Positions 15,215 to 24,477 of a DNA stretch of 36,282 bases are shown piece after piece. This DNA is from Dehalococcoidia bacterium. GTDB lineage: Bacteria; Chloroflexota; Dehalococcoidia; SM23-28-2; RBG-16-64-32. The DNA lies in NCBI GenBank assembly GCA_030690405.1, contig JAUYGU010000112.1, forward strand, positions 1 to 36,282. The letters are read 5' to 3'. Position numbers and translations under genes: made by a program. Below the pieces are notes generated by a model that was given only the letters and a program-made list of their open reading frames with translations, had not been told where the DNA came from and searched no databases. Within the stretch, counting starts at the first letter, position 1, and each line of letters opens with the position of its first letter.

Positions 15215-16657
15215 ATGAGTCGTATCTGTATCGTCGGTGCAGGCTACGTTGGCCTGGTTAGTGCCGCCAGCTTCGCAAAGCTGGGGCACGATGTCACCTG
15301 CCTTGAGGTCGATGCCGGCAAAGTGGCATCGATCCGGCGCAGCCAGCTGCCGATCAGGGAGCCGCACCTCAGGCCTCTCTGGCAGCACTACCAGCGTACC
15401 GGCACCCTGCGGGTCACGTCCGACTACGCGGAAGCTGTACCGGGCAGCGAATTCGTCTTCCTCTGCGTCGGCACCCCATCAGGCCAGAACGGCACCGTCG
15501 ATCTCCGTGCCGTCGTCGGCGCCGCCGCCGGCGTGATCGAGCAGCTGCGTGCCGCCGACCGCCCCATCATCGCCATCAAGAGCACGGTCCCCGTCGGCAC
15601 CGTCGAGTTGGTCGAGGCGATCGTCGCCGGTCACCGCCGCCGGGACCGCGCGCCGCAGGTCGTCTCCGTCCCGGAGTTCCTTCGCGAAGGCCACGCCGTG
15701 GACGACTTCCTCCAGCCGTCCAGGGTCGTCATCGGTGCCCGCGACGGCGCGGCCGCACGGCGTGTCGCTGAGCTGTTCGGAGGCCTGGACTGCCCGGTCG
15801 TCTTCTGCGATTCCCGAACGGCGGAGCTCATCAAGTACACCTCCAACGCCTTTCTCGCCACGAAGATCAGCTTCATCAACGAGATCGCCGAGCTGTGCGA
15901 GAGCTACGACGTTGACATCGCGAAGGTCGCCGAAGCGGTGGGCATGGACCCCCGCATCGGCGAATCCTACCTCGCCGCCGGCCTGGGCTGGGGGGGCAGC
16001 TGTCTCCCCAAAGACCTCGCCGCCCTCGTCCGGATGGCGTCCGTCCAGGGTGTCTCCAACGGGCTGCTCTCCTCCGTGGGCAGGGTCAACAAGCGGCAGC
16101 CCAGGCTCATCGTGGACAAGCTGCGGAGACTCCTCGGCTCGTTTGACGGCGTCACCATTGCTGTCTGGGGGCTCACCTTCAAGCCTGACTGCGATGACAT
16201 CCGGGAGTCGCCCGCGCTCTCGCTGATCCGCCTCCTCCTGAAAGAGGGCTGCGCGGTCCGCGCCTACGACCCAGTCGCCATGGGCTCCGTCTCCTCCCTC
16301 TTCCCGAAAGTGTGCTACGGCGCCGACGCCTACGAGGCCGCCGAGGGCAGCGACGCGATAGTCCTGGCCACTGCCTGGCGCGAGTTCCAGTCGCTGGACT
16401 TCCGGCGGCTTCGGGGCCTTGTTCGCAGGCCTGTGCTCCTGGACGGCAGGAACTCGCTTCCCGTAGCCGAGGCCACGAAGGCCGGCTTCACCCTCGTCGG
16501 CGTGGGGCGGTCCACCGTCGCCGCCGAGCGGCGCGGCTCCGTCCTGCGCGTCGCCAACATCGGCATGCCGGCTGCCCCTACCGACGGCAGCAGGCCGTCA
16601 GCCGGCGCGCTCGGCGTGTCCGTGTTCGAAGAGCTGATCAAGGCGGAGCTGCCATGA
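15215..16657 (+). CDS. ugd: UDP-glucose 6-dehydrogenase
   Basis: A 480-aa NAD-dependent nucleotide-sugar dehydrogenase that oxidises UDP-glucose twice at C6 to UDP-glucuronate. Visible features: Rossmann GAGYVG (8-13), STVPVGT (123-129), the hinge segment IKYTSNAFLATKISF (Lys207, Asn211), and the catalytic Cys263 in GWGGSCLPKD. This motif is of the UDP-glucose/GDP-mannose type, not the HCIPVDP type of UDP-HexNAc dehydrogenases. The C-terminal NAD-like domain carries GLTFKPDCDDIRESPAL. The protein is longer than usual (about 430-450), with a ~40-residue C-terminal tail. It is the first gene of the operon, and its stop overlaps the next start (ATGA). UDP-glucuronate could feed the epimerase-like enzyme at 20594. 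Confidence 0.92.
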   Translation: MSRICIVGAGYVGLVSAASFAKLGHDVTCLEVDAGKVASIRRSQLPIREPHLRPLWQHYQRTGTLRVTSDYAEAVPGSEFVFLCVGTPSGQNGTVDLRAVVGAAAGVIEQLRAADRPIIAIKSTVPVGTVELVEAIVAGHRRRDRAPQVVSVPEFLREGHAVDDFLQPSRVVIGARDGAAARRVAELFGGLDCPVVFCDSRTAELIKYTSNAFLATKISFINEIAELCESYDVDIAKVAEAVGMDPRIGESYLAAGLGWGGSCLPKDLAALVRMASVQGVSNGLLSSVGRVNKRQPRLIVDKLRRLLGSFDGVTIAVWGLTFKPDCDDIRESPALSLIRLLLKEGCAVRAYDPVAMGSVSSLFPKVCYGADAYEAAEGSDAIVLATAWREFQSLDFRRLRGLVRRPVLLDGRNSLPVAEATKAGFTLVGVGRSTVAAERRGSVLRVANIGMPAAPTDGSRPSAGALGVSVFEELIKAELP

Positions 16658-17346
16658 CGGATCCAGCGCCCGCCGCAAGCAGCCTCCTGATCGCGGCCGC
16701 GCCGCCTGCCTGGGGCAGGGTTCAGGTGGCCTTCAAGCGCTCCCTGGACCTCATCGTCGCGCTCCTCGCCCTCATCGTCCTCGCCCCCGTCATGCTGGCC
16801 CTCGGCCTGGCTATCAGGCTGGACTCGCCCGGACCTGCCCTCTTCAAGCAGCAGCGGGTGGGCAAGGGCGGTCAGCTGTTTACGACCATCAAGTTCCGCA
16901 CAATGTTCGTGAACGCCGACGACCGAAGTCACCGCGAGGCCCTGCGAAAGCTCGCTGCCGGCGAGCCCGTCTCCATCGTCAACGGCCGCCCCGCGTTCAA
17001 GCCGCCCGGGGATCTGAGGGTCACCCGCATCGGCCGCTTCCTGCGAGCCACCGGCCTCGACGAGCTGCCACAGGCGATAAACGTTGTCCGCGGCGAGATG
17101 AGCGTGGTCGGCCCGCGACCCGCTATCCCCTACGAGCTCGAGCTCTACAAGGACTGGCACTACCGCCGGTTCGCCGTGCGGCCGGGGATCACCGGCCTCT
17201 GGCAGATCAGGCGTCGCTTCACCACCAACCTTGACGACGTCATCAGGCAGGACCTGGAGTACATCGATTCGTTCTCTCCCTGGCTCGACGTCCGGATAAT
17301 CCTCGTCACCATCCCGAAGATAGTCTTTCGCGCCTGGTCGTTCTGA
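16654..17346 (+). CDS. Initiating sugar-phosphate transferase (monotopic phosphoglycosyl transferase)
   Basis: A 230-aa bacterial sugar transferase (WcaJ/RfbP/PglC-like catalytic unit). It moves a sugar-1-phosphate from UDP-sugar to undecaprenyl phosphate, the first step of repeat-unit assembly at the inner face of the membrane. One re-entrant hydrophobic helix ([20 protein letters not shown], 31-50) is followed by QQRVG, IKFRTM, the Asp136-Glu137 dyad in [16 protein letters not shown] and [10 protein letters not shown]. It is the short form, lacking the extra N-terminal transmembrane domain of WcaJ. The start ATG overlaps the dehydrogenase stop with GGCGGAG upstream; an open frame continues upstream to 16312 but lies within that gene. 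First sugar not predictable. Confidence 0.92.
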   Translation: MTDPAPAASSLLIAAAPPAWGRVQVAFKRSLDLIVALLALIVLAPVMLALGLAIRLDSPGPALFKQQRVGKGGQLFTTIKFRTMFVNADDRSHREALRKLAAGEPVSIVNGRPAFKPPGDLRVTRIGRFLRATGLDELPQAINVVRGEMSVVGPRPAIPYELELYKDWHYRRFAVRPGITGLWQIRRRFTTNLDDVIRQDLEYIDSFSPWLDVRIILVTIPKIVFRAWSF

Positions 17347-17357
17347 AGGGAGTCGCC

Positions 17358-18422
17358 ATGATTGAGGTTGGCATAGCTGGCTGCGGATACTGGGGGAGCA
17401 AACATCTGCGTGTCTTCAACGAGCTTCCTGACGCCCGCGTGGCCGCCGCCTGCGACACGGACACCGAGCGGCTGGACCAGATCAGCGTATCCTATCCGCT
17501 GACGTTCACCACCCAGGACTACGACGAGATGCTCGCCGGCGATATCCAGGCGGTAGTCATCGCCACGCCGGCCAAGACGCACTTCGCAATGGCCAAGAAG
17601 GCCCTCCTGCGCAACAAGCACGTGCTGGTGGAGAAGCCGTTCACCACCACTACCGCCCAGGCGCTGGAGCTGATCCAGCTGGCGGAGGAGAAGGGCCGCA
17701 CCGTCATGGTGGGGCACACGTTCCTGTACAGCCCGCCCATCAGGGCCCTCAGGAAGCTGATCCAGAGCGGGCACCTTGGCAGGCTTCTCTACATCCACAG
17801 CGCCCGCCTGAACTTCGGCCTCCTTCAGCCGGATGTCAACGTCCTCTGGGACCTGGCCCCTCACGACATCTCAATAGTTCTACACTTGATGGGCCAGACA
17901 CCGGTGGCCGTGGGCGCCAGGGGCATCGGCTATCTCAACCGGCGCCTCTCGGAGGTGGCCCACGCCGACCTCCTGTTCTCGGACAGCGTTCTCGCCCACA
18001 TCCACGTGAGCTGGCTGGAGCCCAGCAAGGTGCGCCGCTTCACCGTCATCGGGACTGAGCGGATGGCCGTGTTCGATGATCTCGCCAATGGCGAGCCCCT
18101 GAAGATTTATGACCGGGAGGTCAAGCTCTCAGCGCAGAACGGCGGCAAGCCGCAGACCCCCACCTACCTTTACGGGGACATCCGTATCCCCCACGTCGGT
18201 AATGCGGAGCCGCTCAGGGAAGAGTGCTCAGACTTCCTCCACTGCATCCGCACCGGCAAGGCGCCCCTGAGCGACGGTTGGACTGGGTTGCAGGTTGTCG
18301 GAGTGCTGGAATCGTTGCAGCGCTCGCTGGGAAACCACGGCACCATGATGACCGTTGGCTTTAACTCCGCAGAAGACGATGGAGTCCGCCCGTTTACGGC
18401 CTCTTCAACTCCCAGAGGATAG
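17358..18422 (+). CDS. Gfo/Idh/MocA-family sugar dehydrogenase
   Basis: A 354-aa NAD(P)-dependent oxidoreductase. Rossmann GIAGCGYWG (5-13), the EKP signature at 92-94 (LVEKPF), and WDLAPHD (164-170) with the probable catalytic Asp/His pair place it with the WlbA/WbpB-like group, which oxidises the C3 hydroxyl of UDP-sugars to a keto group. AAGGGAG precedes the ATG. The aminotransferase that would convert the 3-keto sugar to a 3-amino sugar begins 5 nt after its stop, so the pair very likely makes an amino sugar. No hexapeptide N-acetyltransferase (WbpD type) is seen in the window. Confidence 0.88.
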   Translation: MIEVGIAGCGYWGSKHLRVFNELPDARVAAACDTDTERLDQISVSYPLTFTTQDYDEMLAGDIQAVVIATPAKTHFAMAKKALLRNKHVLVEKPFTTTTAQALELIQLAEEKGRTVMVGHTFLYSPPIRALRKLIQSGHLGRLLYIHSARLNFGLLQPDVNVLWDLAPHDISIVLHLMGQTPVAVGARGIGYLNRRLSEVAHADLLFSDSVLAHIHVSWLEPSKVRRFTVIGTERMAVFDDLANGEPLKIYDREVKLSAQNGGKPQTPTYLYGDIRIPHVGNAEPLREECSDFLHCIRTGKAPLSDGWTGLQVVGVLESLQRSLGNHGTMMTVGFNSAEDDGVRPFTASSTPRG

Positions 18423-18427
18423 GCACC

Positions 18428-19588
18428 ATGACAATAGAACTTGTTGACCTGAAGCAGCAGTACCAGTCCCTAAAGGATCAGATCATTCCCCAGATCGAGC
18501 AGGTGCTCAGCGGAATGAAGCTGTTCCTGGGGGAGAACGGCTACCAGCTGGAGGAAGAGTTCGCCCAGTACTGCGGCAGCCGCTTCGGCATAGGCGTGGG
18601 GTCGGGCACGGATGCCCTCTACCTCGCCCTCCTGGCGACAGGCGTCGGGCCCGGGGACGAGGTCATCACCGTGTCCCACACCTTCATCGCCACCGTCGAG
18701 GCGATCGTCGGGACCGGTGCGCGCCCCGTCTTCATTGACATCGACCCGGCAACCTTCAACATGGACGCGAGCCAGCTCGAGGCCGCCGTGACACCCAGGA
18801 CGCGCGCGGTCATCCCCGTCCACATCTACGGTCACCCGGCGGACATGTCGCCGGTCCTCGCCGTCGCCCGCAAGCACAGGCTCCTCGTCGTCGAGGACGC
18901 CTGCCAGGCCCACGGCGGCGAATACCGTGATGCCAGGGTCGGGTCGATGGGGGACGCGGCGGCGTTCAGCTTCTATTACTCCAAGAACCTCGGCGCCTAC
19001 GGAGAAGGCGGGATGGTCGTCACCAAGGACCGCGACATCGCCACCAGGGTCCAACTCTTGCGCAACCACGGCGCCAAAGACCGCTACCACCACAGCATCC
19101 AGGGCATCAACTCCAGGCTGGACGAGGTCCAGGCCGCCATCCTGCGTATCAAGCTCCCCCACCTCGATAGCTGGAATACGATGCGCCGCACCTGCGCGCG
19201 GCACTACGACCAGCAGCTCGCCGAGATCGATCAGGTAGTCACGCCCCAGGAGCAGCCCTACGCCAAGCACGTCTACCACCTGTACGTCATCCGCGTTCGC
19301 GACCGCGATGGCCTCCAGCGCTGGCTGAAGTCGCACGGCGTAGCCACCGGCGTGCACTACCCCGTGCCCTCCCACCTGCAAGAGGCGTGCAGCGCCTACG
19401 GCTATCTGGCGGGCTCACTGCCCGTCACCGAGGCGTTCGCCGATCAGGTCCTGTCCCTGCCCATGTACCCGGAGCTGACAGTCGATCAGATCAGCTACGT
19501 CTGTCAGACGATTCGCGATTATTTCAAGCGGAGCCGGCGGATGCGGCCCGTTCCGGCTTCCTCAGCAGTCCAAAGGATACCGTCATGA
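18428..19588 (+). CDS. DegT/DnrJ/EryC1/StrS sugar aminotransferase
   Basis: A 386-aa PLP-dependent aminotransferase that adds an amino group from glutamate to a keto nucleotide sugar. Family marks: GSGTDAL near the cofactor phosphate site (58-64), VEDACQAHG with the PLP-binding Asp (155-163), and the Schiff-base Lys186 in SFYYSKNLGAYGEGG. N-terminal ELVDLKQQY and C-terminal HYPVPSHLQ are typical. Length is normal. AGAGGATAGG precedes the ATG. It probably acts on the product of the preceding Gfo/Idh/MocA enzyme. Its last codons overlap the next start (ATGA at 19585-19588). Confidence 0.92.
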   Translation: MTIELVDLKQQYQSLKDQIIPQIEQVLSGMKLFLGENGYQLEEEFAQYCGSRFGIGVGSGTDALYLALLATGVGPGDEVITVSHTFIATVEAIVGTGARPVFIDIDPATFNMDASQLEAAVTPRTRAVIPVHIYGHPADMSPVLAVARKHRLLVVEDACQAHGGEYRDARVGSMGDAAAFSFYYSKNLGAYGEGGMVVTKDRDIATRVQLLRNHGAKDRYHHSIQGINSRLDEVQAAILRIKLPHLDSWNTMRRTCARHYDQQLAEIDQVVTPQEQPYAKHVYHLYVIRVRDRDGLQRWLKSHGVATGVHYPVPSHLQEACSAYGYLAGSLPVTEAFADQVLSLPMYPELTVDQISYVCQTIRDYFKRSRRMRPVPASSAVQRIPS

Positions 19589-20580
19589 TTCCTGAAACCT
19601 ACTGGCTTCTTCTCCGGCGCTGGATCTGGCTGATCCTGGGGTTCGCCGTCGTGGGCGCGGTCGCAGGCTTCGCATTGATCCCCATTGGCTTTGGCCAGTC
19701 CTCCACATACAGCAGCAGCGTCACCCTGGGCCTCGCCCGATTCGTATCGTTCAGTGGCACCGTCTCCGCCGGTAGTGCGAGCGACGAGGGCGCCCTCCTG
19801 GGCGAGTACACGGTCACGATCGCCGAGCTGGCCAAGACGCCACAGTTCCAGAACCGCCTGCGGAAGGCCCTGGAAGACCAGGGTCTGAAGATAACGGAGC
19901 CGGAGCTCGCGAAGAAGGTGAAGGTCGTCCCAGACAAGGCGCTGTTCCGTGTCACGGTGCTGGCCACCTCATCCAACGCCGACACGGCAGACCTCCTGGC
20001 CCAGACCGCCACGGACGTCCTCAAGGCTCAGATCTCGGGCGAAGAGCAACGCATAATAGATAGCCTCAACGTGACTATGGAGCAGCAGCGCACAGAGCTC
20101 TTGAACCGCCTGGCGGCGCTCTCCCAGGCGCGGATTGACGCCCTGAGCAAGCTCAAGGCTGAAGCCGTCCGGCAGGCCCTTGACGAGCTGATCCGGACCG
20201 GGGCCGTCACCACCAGCACCGCCGCCCTGACTCCTCGCTTCAAGGATATCCTCCTGAGCCTGGCCGTAATCACCGGAGATCCCCAGCTGGCCGTGGTCAA
20301 CTCCGAAACGGCAGCGCTGGAGGCGGAGCTGGGCGACGTGTCGAAAGCCCAGGAGAGCTTCGCTATCGACCTCCTCCGCTGGGGCCAGCCCCTGTTCGTC
20401 CTCAATCCCGCCGATACCGTGCTAACCGAGCCGGAGCGCGGCCTCCGCAAGCGCGACATGGCGGTCCTGGGTACCGTCGGCGGCCTCATCCTCGGCTGGA
20501 TGACCGCCAACGTGGCGGAGCAGCAGGGCCGCAACGGCCGTAAGCCGGAACGCCCGGAGCGCGGGTCCGTCAAGCACTAG
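19585..20580 (+). CDS. Wzz/CpsC-like chain-length protein, no kinase domain
   Basis: A 331-aa membrane protein with a helix near each end: WIWLILGFAVVGAVAGFAL (about 13-31) and MAVLGTVGGLILGWM near the C-terminus. The extracytoplasmic middle is largely helical, with a probable coiled coil around ISGEEQRIIDSLNVTMEQQ. This is the layout of polysaccharide co-polymerases (Wzz/CpsC), which set polymer length together with Wzy. No Walker motifs or Tyr-rich tail are present, and no separate BY-kinase is in the window. The start is the ATG overlapping the aminotransferase stop; the frame is open upstream but lies within that gene. Divergent from classic Wzz, hence moderate certainty of exact role. 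Confidence 0.75.
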   Translation: MIPETYWLLLRRWIWLILGFAVVGAVAGFALIPIGFGQSSTYSSSVTLGLARFVSFSGTVSAGSASDEGALLGEYTVTIAELAKTPQFQNRLRKALEDQGLKITEPELAKKVKVVPDKALFRVTVLATSSNADTADLLAQTATDVLKAQISGEEQRIIDSLNVTMEQQRTELLNRLAALSQARIDALSKLKAEAVRQALDELIRTGAVTTSTAALTPRFKDILLSLAVITGDPQLAVVNSETAALEAELGDVSKAQESFAIDLLRWGQPLFVLNPADTVLTEPERGLRKRDMAVLGTVGGLILGWMTANVAEQQGRNGRKPERPERGSVKH

Positions 20581-20593
20581 AGTTGGCATTGGC

Positions 20594-21580
20594 ATGCAGA
20601 CCATGAGTGCGCCTGTGCTCGTCACCGGCGGCGCCGGATTCATCGGCTCTCACCTGGCGGAACGCCTCGCCGCCGGAGGCTGGAGGGTCGTCTGCCTGGA
20701 CGCCTTCGATCCCTACTACCCGGAAGAGGCCAAGCGGGACAACCTCCGCCAGGCGCTGGCGGCCGGCGTCGTCTCCCTCCGGGAGGCCGACATCCGTGAT
20801 ACGGATGCTCTGCGGCGCGTCTTCAGGGAAGAGGAGGTCCAGACGGTCGTCCATCTGGCCGCGCGCCCGGGCGTCCGGCCCTCCCTGGAGGACGCGGCCA
20901 CCTACCTGGACATCAACGTGAGTGGCACCCTGAACCTCCTTAACGCGTGCCGGGAGTTCGGCGTGCCGCGCTTCGTCTTCGCTTCCTCCTCCTCGGTCTA
21001 TGGCCAGATCGACACGCCGGCGGCCCACGAGGACTCGACCCCCTGCCGGCCCCTTTCGCCCTACGGGGCGTCCAAGGTAGCCGCCGAGGCGCTGTGTTCC
21101 GCCTACGCCAACGCCTTCGGCATCACGACGATCGCTCTCAGGTTCTTCACCGTGTACGGCCCGCGCCAGCGGCCGGACATGGCCATCTGCCGCTTCACCC
21201 GGCTCATGGCCGAAGGACAGGAGGCCCCCATATACGGCGATGGCAGCAGCCTCCGTGACTACACCTTCGTCTCCGATACGGTGAGCGGCCTGGAGGCGGC
21301 CACGACCCTGCCCCTGGGGGGGCTTCACGTCCTGAACTTGGGCCAGGGCCGTCCCGTGAAGTTGGACCGCGTCGTCCAGCTCATCGAGCAGAACCTTGGA
21401 GTCAAGGCGCGGCTGAACTTCCTGCCGGCGCAGGTGGGTGATCCGTCCCGGACCTGCGCCGACGTGAGCAAGGCCGCGGCTGTGCTGGGCTACAGTCCCA
21501 CCGTATCTATCGAAGAAGGCATCGCAGCATATGTGCGCTGGTTCAAGGAGAGGCATGGCGTCCCTAGCCGGATTCATTAG
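20594..21580 (+). CDS. NAD-dependent epimerase, UDP-glucuronate 4-epimerase-like
   Basis: A 328-aa extended short-chain dehydrogenase. GGAGFIGSH (12-20), the DPYYPEEAKRDNL segment (39-51) and LAARPGVRPS (88-97) resemble UDP-glucuronate 4-epimerases (CapI/GAE type). The catalytic set is the Ser-rich SSSSVYG (131-137), Tyr157 and Lys161 in PYGASK. With the UDP-glucose dehydrogenase it would give UDP-galacturonate. UDP-glucose or other uronate epimerases are alternatives. Starts at 20594 or at the ATG at 20603; neither has a strong ribosome site. Its end overlaps the flippase start by 26 nt. Confidence 0.85.
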   Translation: MQTMSAPVLVTGGAGFIGSHLAERLAAGGWRVVCLDAFDPYYPEEAKRDNLRQALAAGVVSLREADIRDTDALRRVFREEEVQTVVHLAARPGVRPSLEDAATYLDINVSGTLNLLNACREFGVPRFVFASSSSVYGQIDTPAAHEDSTPCRPLSPYGASKVAAEALCSAYANAFGITTIALRFFTVYGPRQRPDMAICRFTRLMAEGQEAPIYGDGSSLRDYTFVSDTVSGLEAATTLPLGGLHVLNLGQGRPVKLDRVVQLIEQNLGVKARLNFLPAQVGDPSRTCADVSKAAAVLGYSPTVSIEEGIAAYVRWFKERHGVPSRIH

Positions 21581-22913
21581 GTCTGTACGGTCGCAGTCGG
21601 TCGAAGACCTGCCGCTGGCCAGCAGCGCCTTTCTCACCTTCGTCACGCGCGGCGCCGGCCTCGTGCTCACCGCGATTGCGGGCATCGTCATCGCCCGCTC
21701 CCTGGGACCGACCGGCCGGGGCATCTACGGCCTCGTCACCTCCACCGGCCTCCTGTTCGCGGCATTCGCCGGGCTCGGCATCTCCTACGCCGGCATCTAC
21801 CTCGCCGGCCAGAAGAGGTTCGAGCGCCAGGTGTTGCTCTCCAACACCCTGGCCTGGGCTCTGGTCATCAGCTCCCTCTGGGTTGCGGGTGTAATTCTCA
21901 TACGCGCCTTCAACCGCAGCTTCTTCGATACCCTTGGAGAGGGCCAGCTAGCCATGGCCGTGATGGGCGGCGGCGTCATCCTCCTGATCGCCGTCGCCAA
22001 GGATTTCCTCCTCGCCCACGGCGACGTCTGGGCGTTCAACGCCGTCCAGTTCATCGAGTCCGTGTCCCGGCTGGCGTTCATCCTGGCCATCCTCGTCTTG
22101 TTGGGCCTGACCGATACCGCCGCCGTTGGCGCCTGGTTGCTCGCCCTGCTCGCCACGGCCGGCCTCGCCGTGTTCAGCCTGGCCCGATACGCCCGCATAA
22201 TGCCCGCCATCAACATCAAGGCGCTCACCGCCCAGCTCTCATACGGCATCCGAGGCTATATGGGATACGTGTTCCAGGCCGCCAACCACCGGCTGGACGT
22301 CTTCTTCGTGGCCTACTTCGTGGGGCCCGCCGCCGTCGGCTACTACGCCGTCGGCTTCGGCGTCGCCGAACTGCTCTGGGAGATCCCCCTGGCGCTGGGG
22401 ACTGTCCTCTTCCCGAAAGGCGCCGCCCTCGACGCCCGCACCAACTCTCGCATGGCGGCGTCCATCTGCCGCAGGACACTTTTCCTGACCGCGATGGGCG
22501 TGATCGTCCTTCTGGCGCTCGGCAAGTTCGTCATTACGGGCCTCTACGGCTCAGAGTTCCTACCCAGCCTCACGCCGTTCTACATCCTCTTGCCCTCAGC
22601 CCTCTTCTACACGATTCACAAGGTTCTGGGCAGCTCTCTGGCGGGGCAGGGAGTCCCACAGGCGACCCTGTATGGTGGGATTATTTCCGTTCCCGTGATG
22701 GTCGCTCTCAACGTCATACTGCTCCCCCAGATCGGTATCAAGGGCTCGGCCATCGCGTCGGACGTCGCCTACGCCATCAACGCCGGCGTCGTACTGTTCA
22801 TCTTCCGGCGCGTAGCCCGCCTGTCCCTGCGGGAGACGCTCCTGATCACCCGCGCCGACCTAGCGGAGTCCGTCCGGACGGCCTACCGGATGGTCGCAAG
22901 GGGGCAGACGTGA
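21555..22913 (+). CDS. Wzx-type polysaccharide flippase
   Basis: A 452-aa polytopic membrane protein with about 12-14 hydrophobic helices, of the MATE/MOP-type polysaccharide exporter family. It starts with the typical AFLTFVTRGAGLVLTAIAG segment and keeps the SLGPTGRGIYGLV loop after helix one. It should move the lipid-linked repeat unit across the membrane. The ATG at 21555 with AGGAGAGG just upstream is preferred over an upstream in-frame start at 21531; both lie within the end of the epimerase gene. It sits between the epimerase and the polymerase, as in Wzy-dependent clusters. Confidence 0.88.
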   Translation: MASLAGFIRSVRSQSVEDLPLASSAFLTFVTRGAGLVLTAIAGIVIARSLGPTGRGIYGLVTSTGLLFAAFAGLGISYAGIYLAGQKRFERQVLLSNTLAWALVISSLWVAGVILIRAFNRSFFDTLGEGQLAMAVMGGGVILLIAVAKDFLLAHGDVWAFNAVQFIESVSRLAFILAILVLLGLTDTAAVGAWLLALLATAGLAVFSLARYARIMPAINIKALTAQLSYGIRGYMGYVFQAANHRLDVFFVAYFVGPAAVGYYAVGFGVAELLWEIPLALGTVLFPKGAALDARTNSRMAASICRRTLFLTAMGVIVLLALGKFVITGLYGSEFLPSLTPFYILLPSALFYTIHKVLGSSLAGQGVPQATLYGGIISVPVMVALNVILLPQIGIKGSAIASDVAYAINAGVVLFIFRRVARLSLRETLLITRADLAESVRTAYRMVARGQT

Positions 22914-22965
22914 GCCGGGAGTATGTACGGCAGGAGGGTGAAAGTGTGATGGAAGGGGCGGACCC

Positions 22966-24477
22966 GTGCTGAAGTCGCTCGCCTGGCCCGGGCGGGGGCA
23001 AGACGCGTCCGGGGACAACCTCCCCCCGAGCGCCGTCGCCGCGAGACCGGCCGCAAGGGCCGTCGCGGACGCGCAGCCGAAGGGCTTCCCCTGGGTCGGC
23101 GTGCTGCCGCTGGCGCTCATCCCTCTCTTCGGGACGACGGCCGGCGGCATGGACCGCATTCTCCTGATCATGGAGGCGATATTCTTGTTCCTGGGCGTCC
23201 GCAGGGGCATCTGGGTGCTCGGCGCCATCATCGTCTCCGAGTTCACAATCAGCAACTACCTGTACATCTTCAGCGAAAGTGTGTGGATAAGCAGCCGCCT
23301 GGTGATCGTTATGGCGTCGGTGCTCATCGTCGCCCCGCACATCATCCGCCGGCCGGATCTGGGCCCGGCCGCCCGGGGCATGATGGTGATGGCCCTCGCC
23401 TTCGTCGCCCTAACAACCCTGGCCGACGCCGCGTACGCCGACGGCAGCTACGTGTTCCAGTTCTTCCGCTATATCGTCACCGGCGTCACGGTGCTCGCTC
23501 TCCTCCCTGCTCTCGTGACCAGCCGCGACGACCTCCGCGATCTCGCCCTGGTCGCGCTGACGGTGGCCGTGGCCTCCGCCCTCGTGGCCCTGCTGCAGCA
23601 CTATCACTACAAGGGCGCCCCGATCTACCAGGGCGTGCCGCACACCGGCGCCATCAGCCGCTTCGAGTCCTGGGAGGGGAGATCGCTCGGCCTCTCCGAG
23701 AGCCCCGTGTACCTGAGCAACGTCCTCCTGGTGATGCTCTTTCTCCTGATGGGCGTCCTCATCTCCGCAAACCTTTCCACGAAGTCACGGCGGGTGCTGG
23801 GCTTCGCTCTTGTCATTCTAGCCCTGGGGCTCTACCTGACTTACACGCGGTCGTGGTCATACAGCGCCGCCCTGGCCCTCCTTCCCACAATCCTGATCTA
23901 TCGCGGCCGCTACCGGCGCGAGTTCTGGCTCCTGGCCATCATGGCCGGTGCCATCTTCCTCTATTACAGCGATTACCAGGGCAGCCGATATACGCTGGGG
24001 CCGGGCTCAGAGAGCAGCGCCGCCGCCAGGCCCGTCCTCTGGAGCGCCGGCCTGAATATCGCCATGGACCACCCGTTCCTCGGCGTCGGCCATAATAGCT
24101 TCCTCGAGCTCTCGCCGGAGTACGCCTCCGCCAACCCTGCGCCCACCGGCACCGAGGCGAAGAGCGTGCTGGGCGTCTACACGCCCCATAACGATTTCCT
24201 CAACGTCTGGTTATCCTTCGGCGCCGCCGCCCTGTTCTTCTATCTGGCGATCATCGTGCTCTCCGTCAAGAACTTCGTGGAGGCCTACTTCCAGACCAGC
24301 GACTCATTCTTGAAGGGCGTGGCCATAGGCGGCATGGGCGCGCTCCTCGCCTTCGAGACCAACTCCTTCTTCCACAACTTCTTCGATAGCACGCTCACCC
24401 TCTGGCTCCTCGCCGGCCTCTCCCTCGCCGTCGTCAAGCTCGTCAACCTGAAACCGACCGGAGAGCCGCAGTGGTGA
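22966..24477 (+). CDS. Wzy-like polymerase / O-antigen ligase family protein
   Basis: A 503-aa membrane protein with around 10-12 helices of the O-antigen ligase/polymerase (Wzy_C) family. The long periplasm-type loop contains WSAGLNIAMDHPFLGVGHNSF and, later, TPHNDFLNVWLSFG, the HxxFL-type signature of this family. An Arg-bearing helix YTRSWSYSAAL precedes it. It would join repeat units into polymer outside the membrane; a ligase role is possible. The start is GTG at 22966 with GGAAGGGGCGG upstream. Its stop overlaps the next gene's GTG start. Together with Wzx and the Wzz-like protein it defines a Wzy-dependent pathway. Confidence 0.85.
   Translation: MLKSLAWPGRGQDASGDNLPPSAVAARPAARAVADAQPKGFPWVGVLPLALIPLFGTTAGGMDRILLIMEAIFLFLGVRRGIWVLGAIIVSEFTISNYLYIFSESVWISSRLVIVMASVLIVAPHIIRRPDLGPAARGMMVMALAFVALTTLADAAYADGSYVFQFFRYIVTGVTVLALLPALVTSRDDLRDLALVALTVAVASALVALLQHYHYKGAPIYQGVPHTGAISRFESWEGRSLGLSESPVYLSNVLLVMLFLLMGVLISANLSTKSRRVLGFALVILALGLYLTYTRSWSYSAALALLPTILIYRGRYRREFWLLAIMAGAIFLYYSDYQGSRYTLGPGSESSAAARPVLWSAGLNIAMDHPFLGVGHNSFLELSPEYASANPAPTGTEAKSVLGVYTPHNDFLNVWLSFGAAALFFYLAIIVLSVKNFVEAYFQTSDSFLKGVAIGGMGALLAFETNSFFHNFFDSTLTLWLLAGLSLAVVKLVNLKPTGEPQW

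Noticed and set aside
16312..16653. Upstream extension of the sugar transferase frame
   Set aside because: It lies inside the UDP-glucose dehydrogenase gene in another frame and encodes Arg-rich sequence; the family start matches the ATG at 16654.
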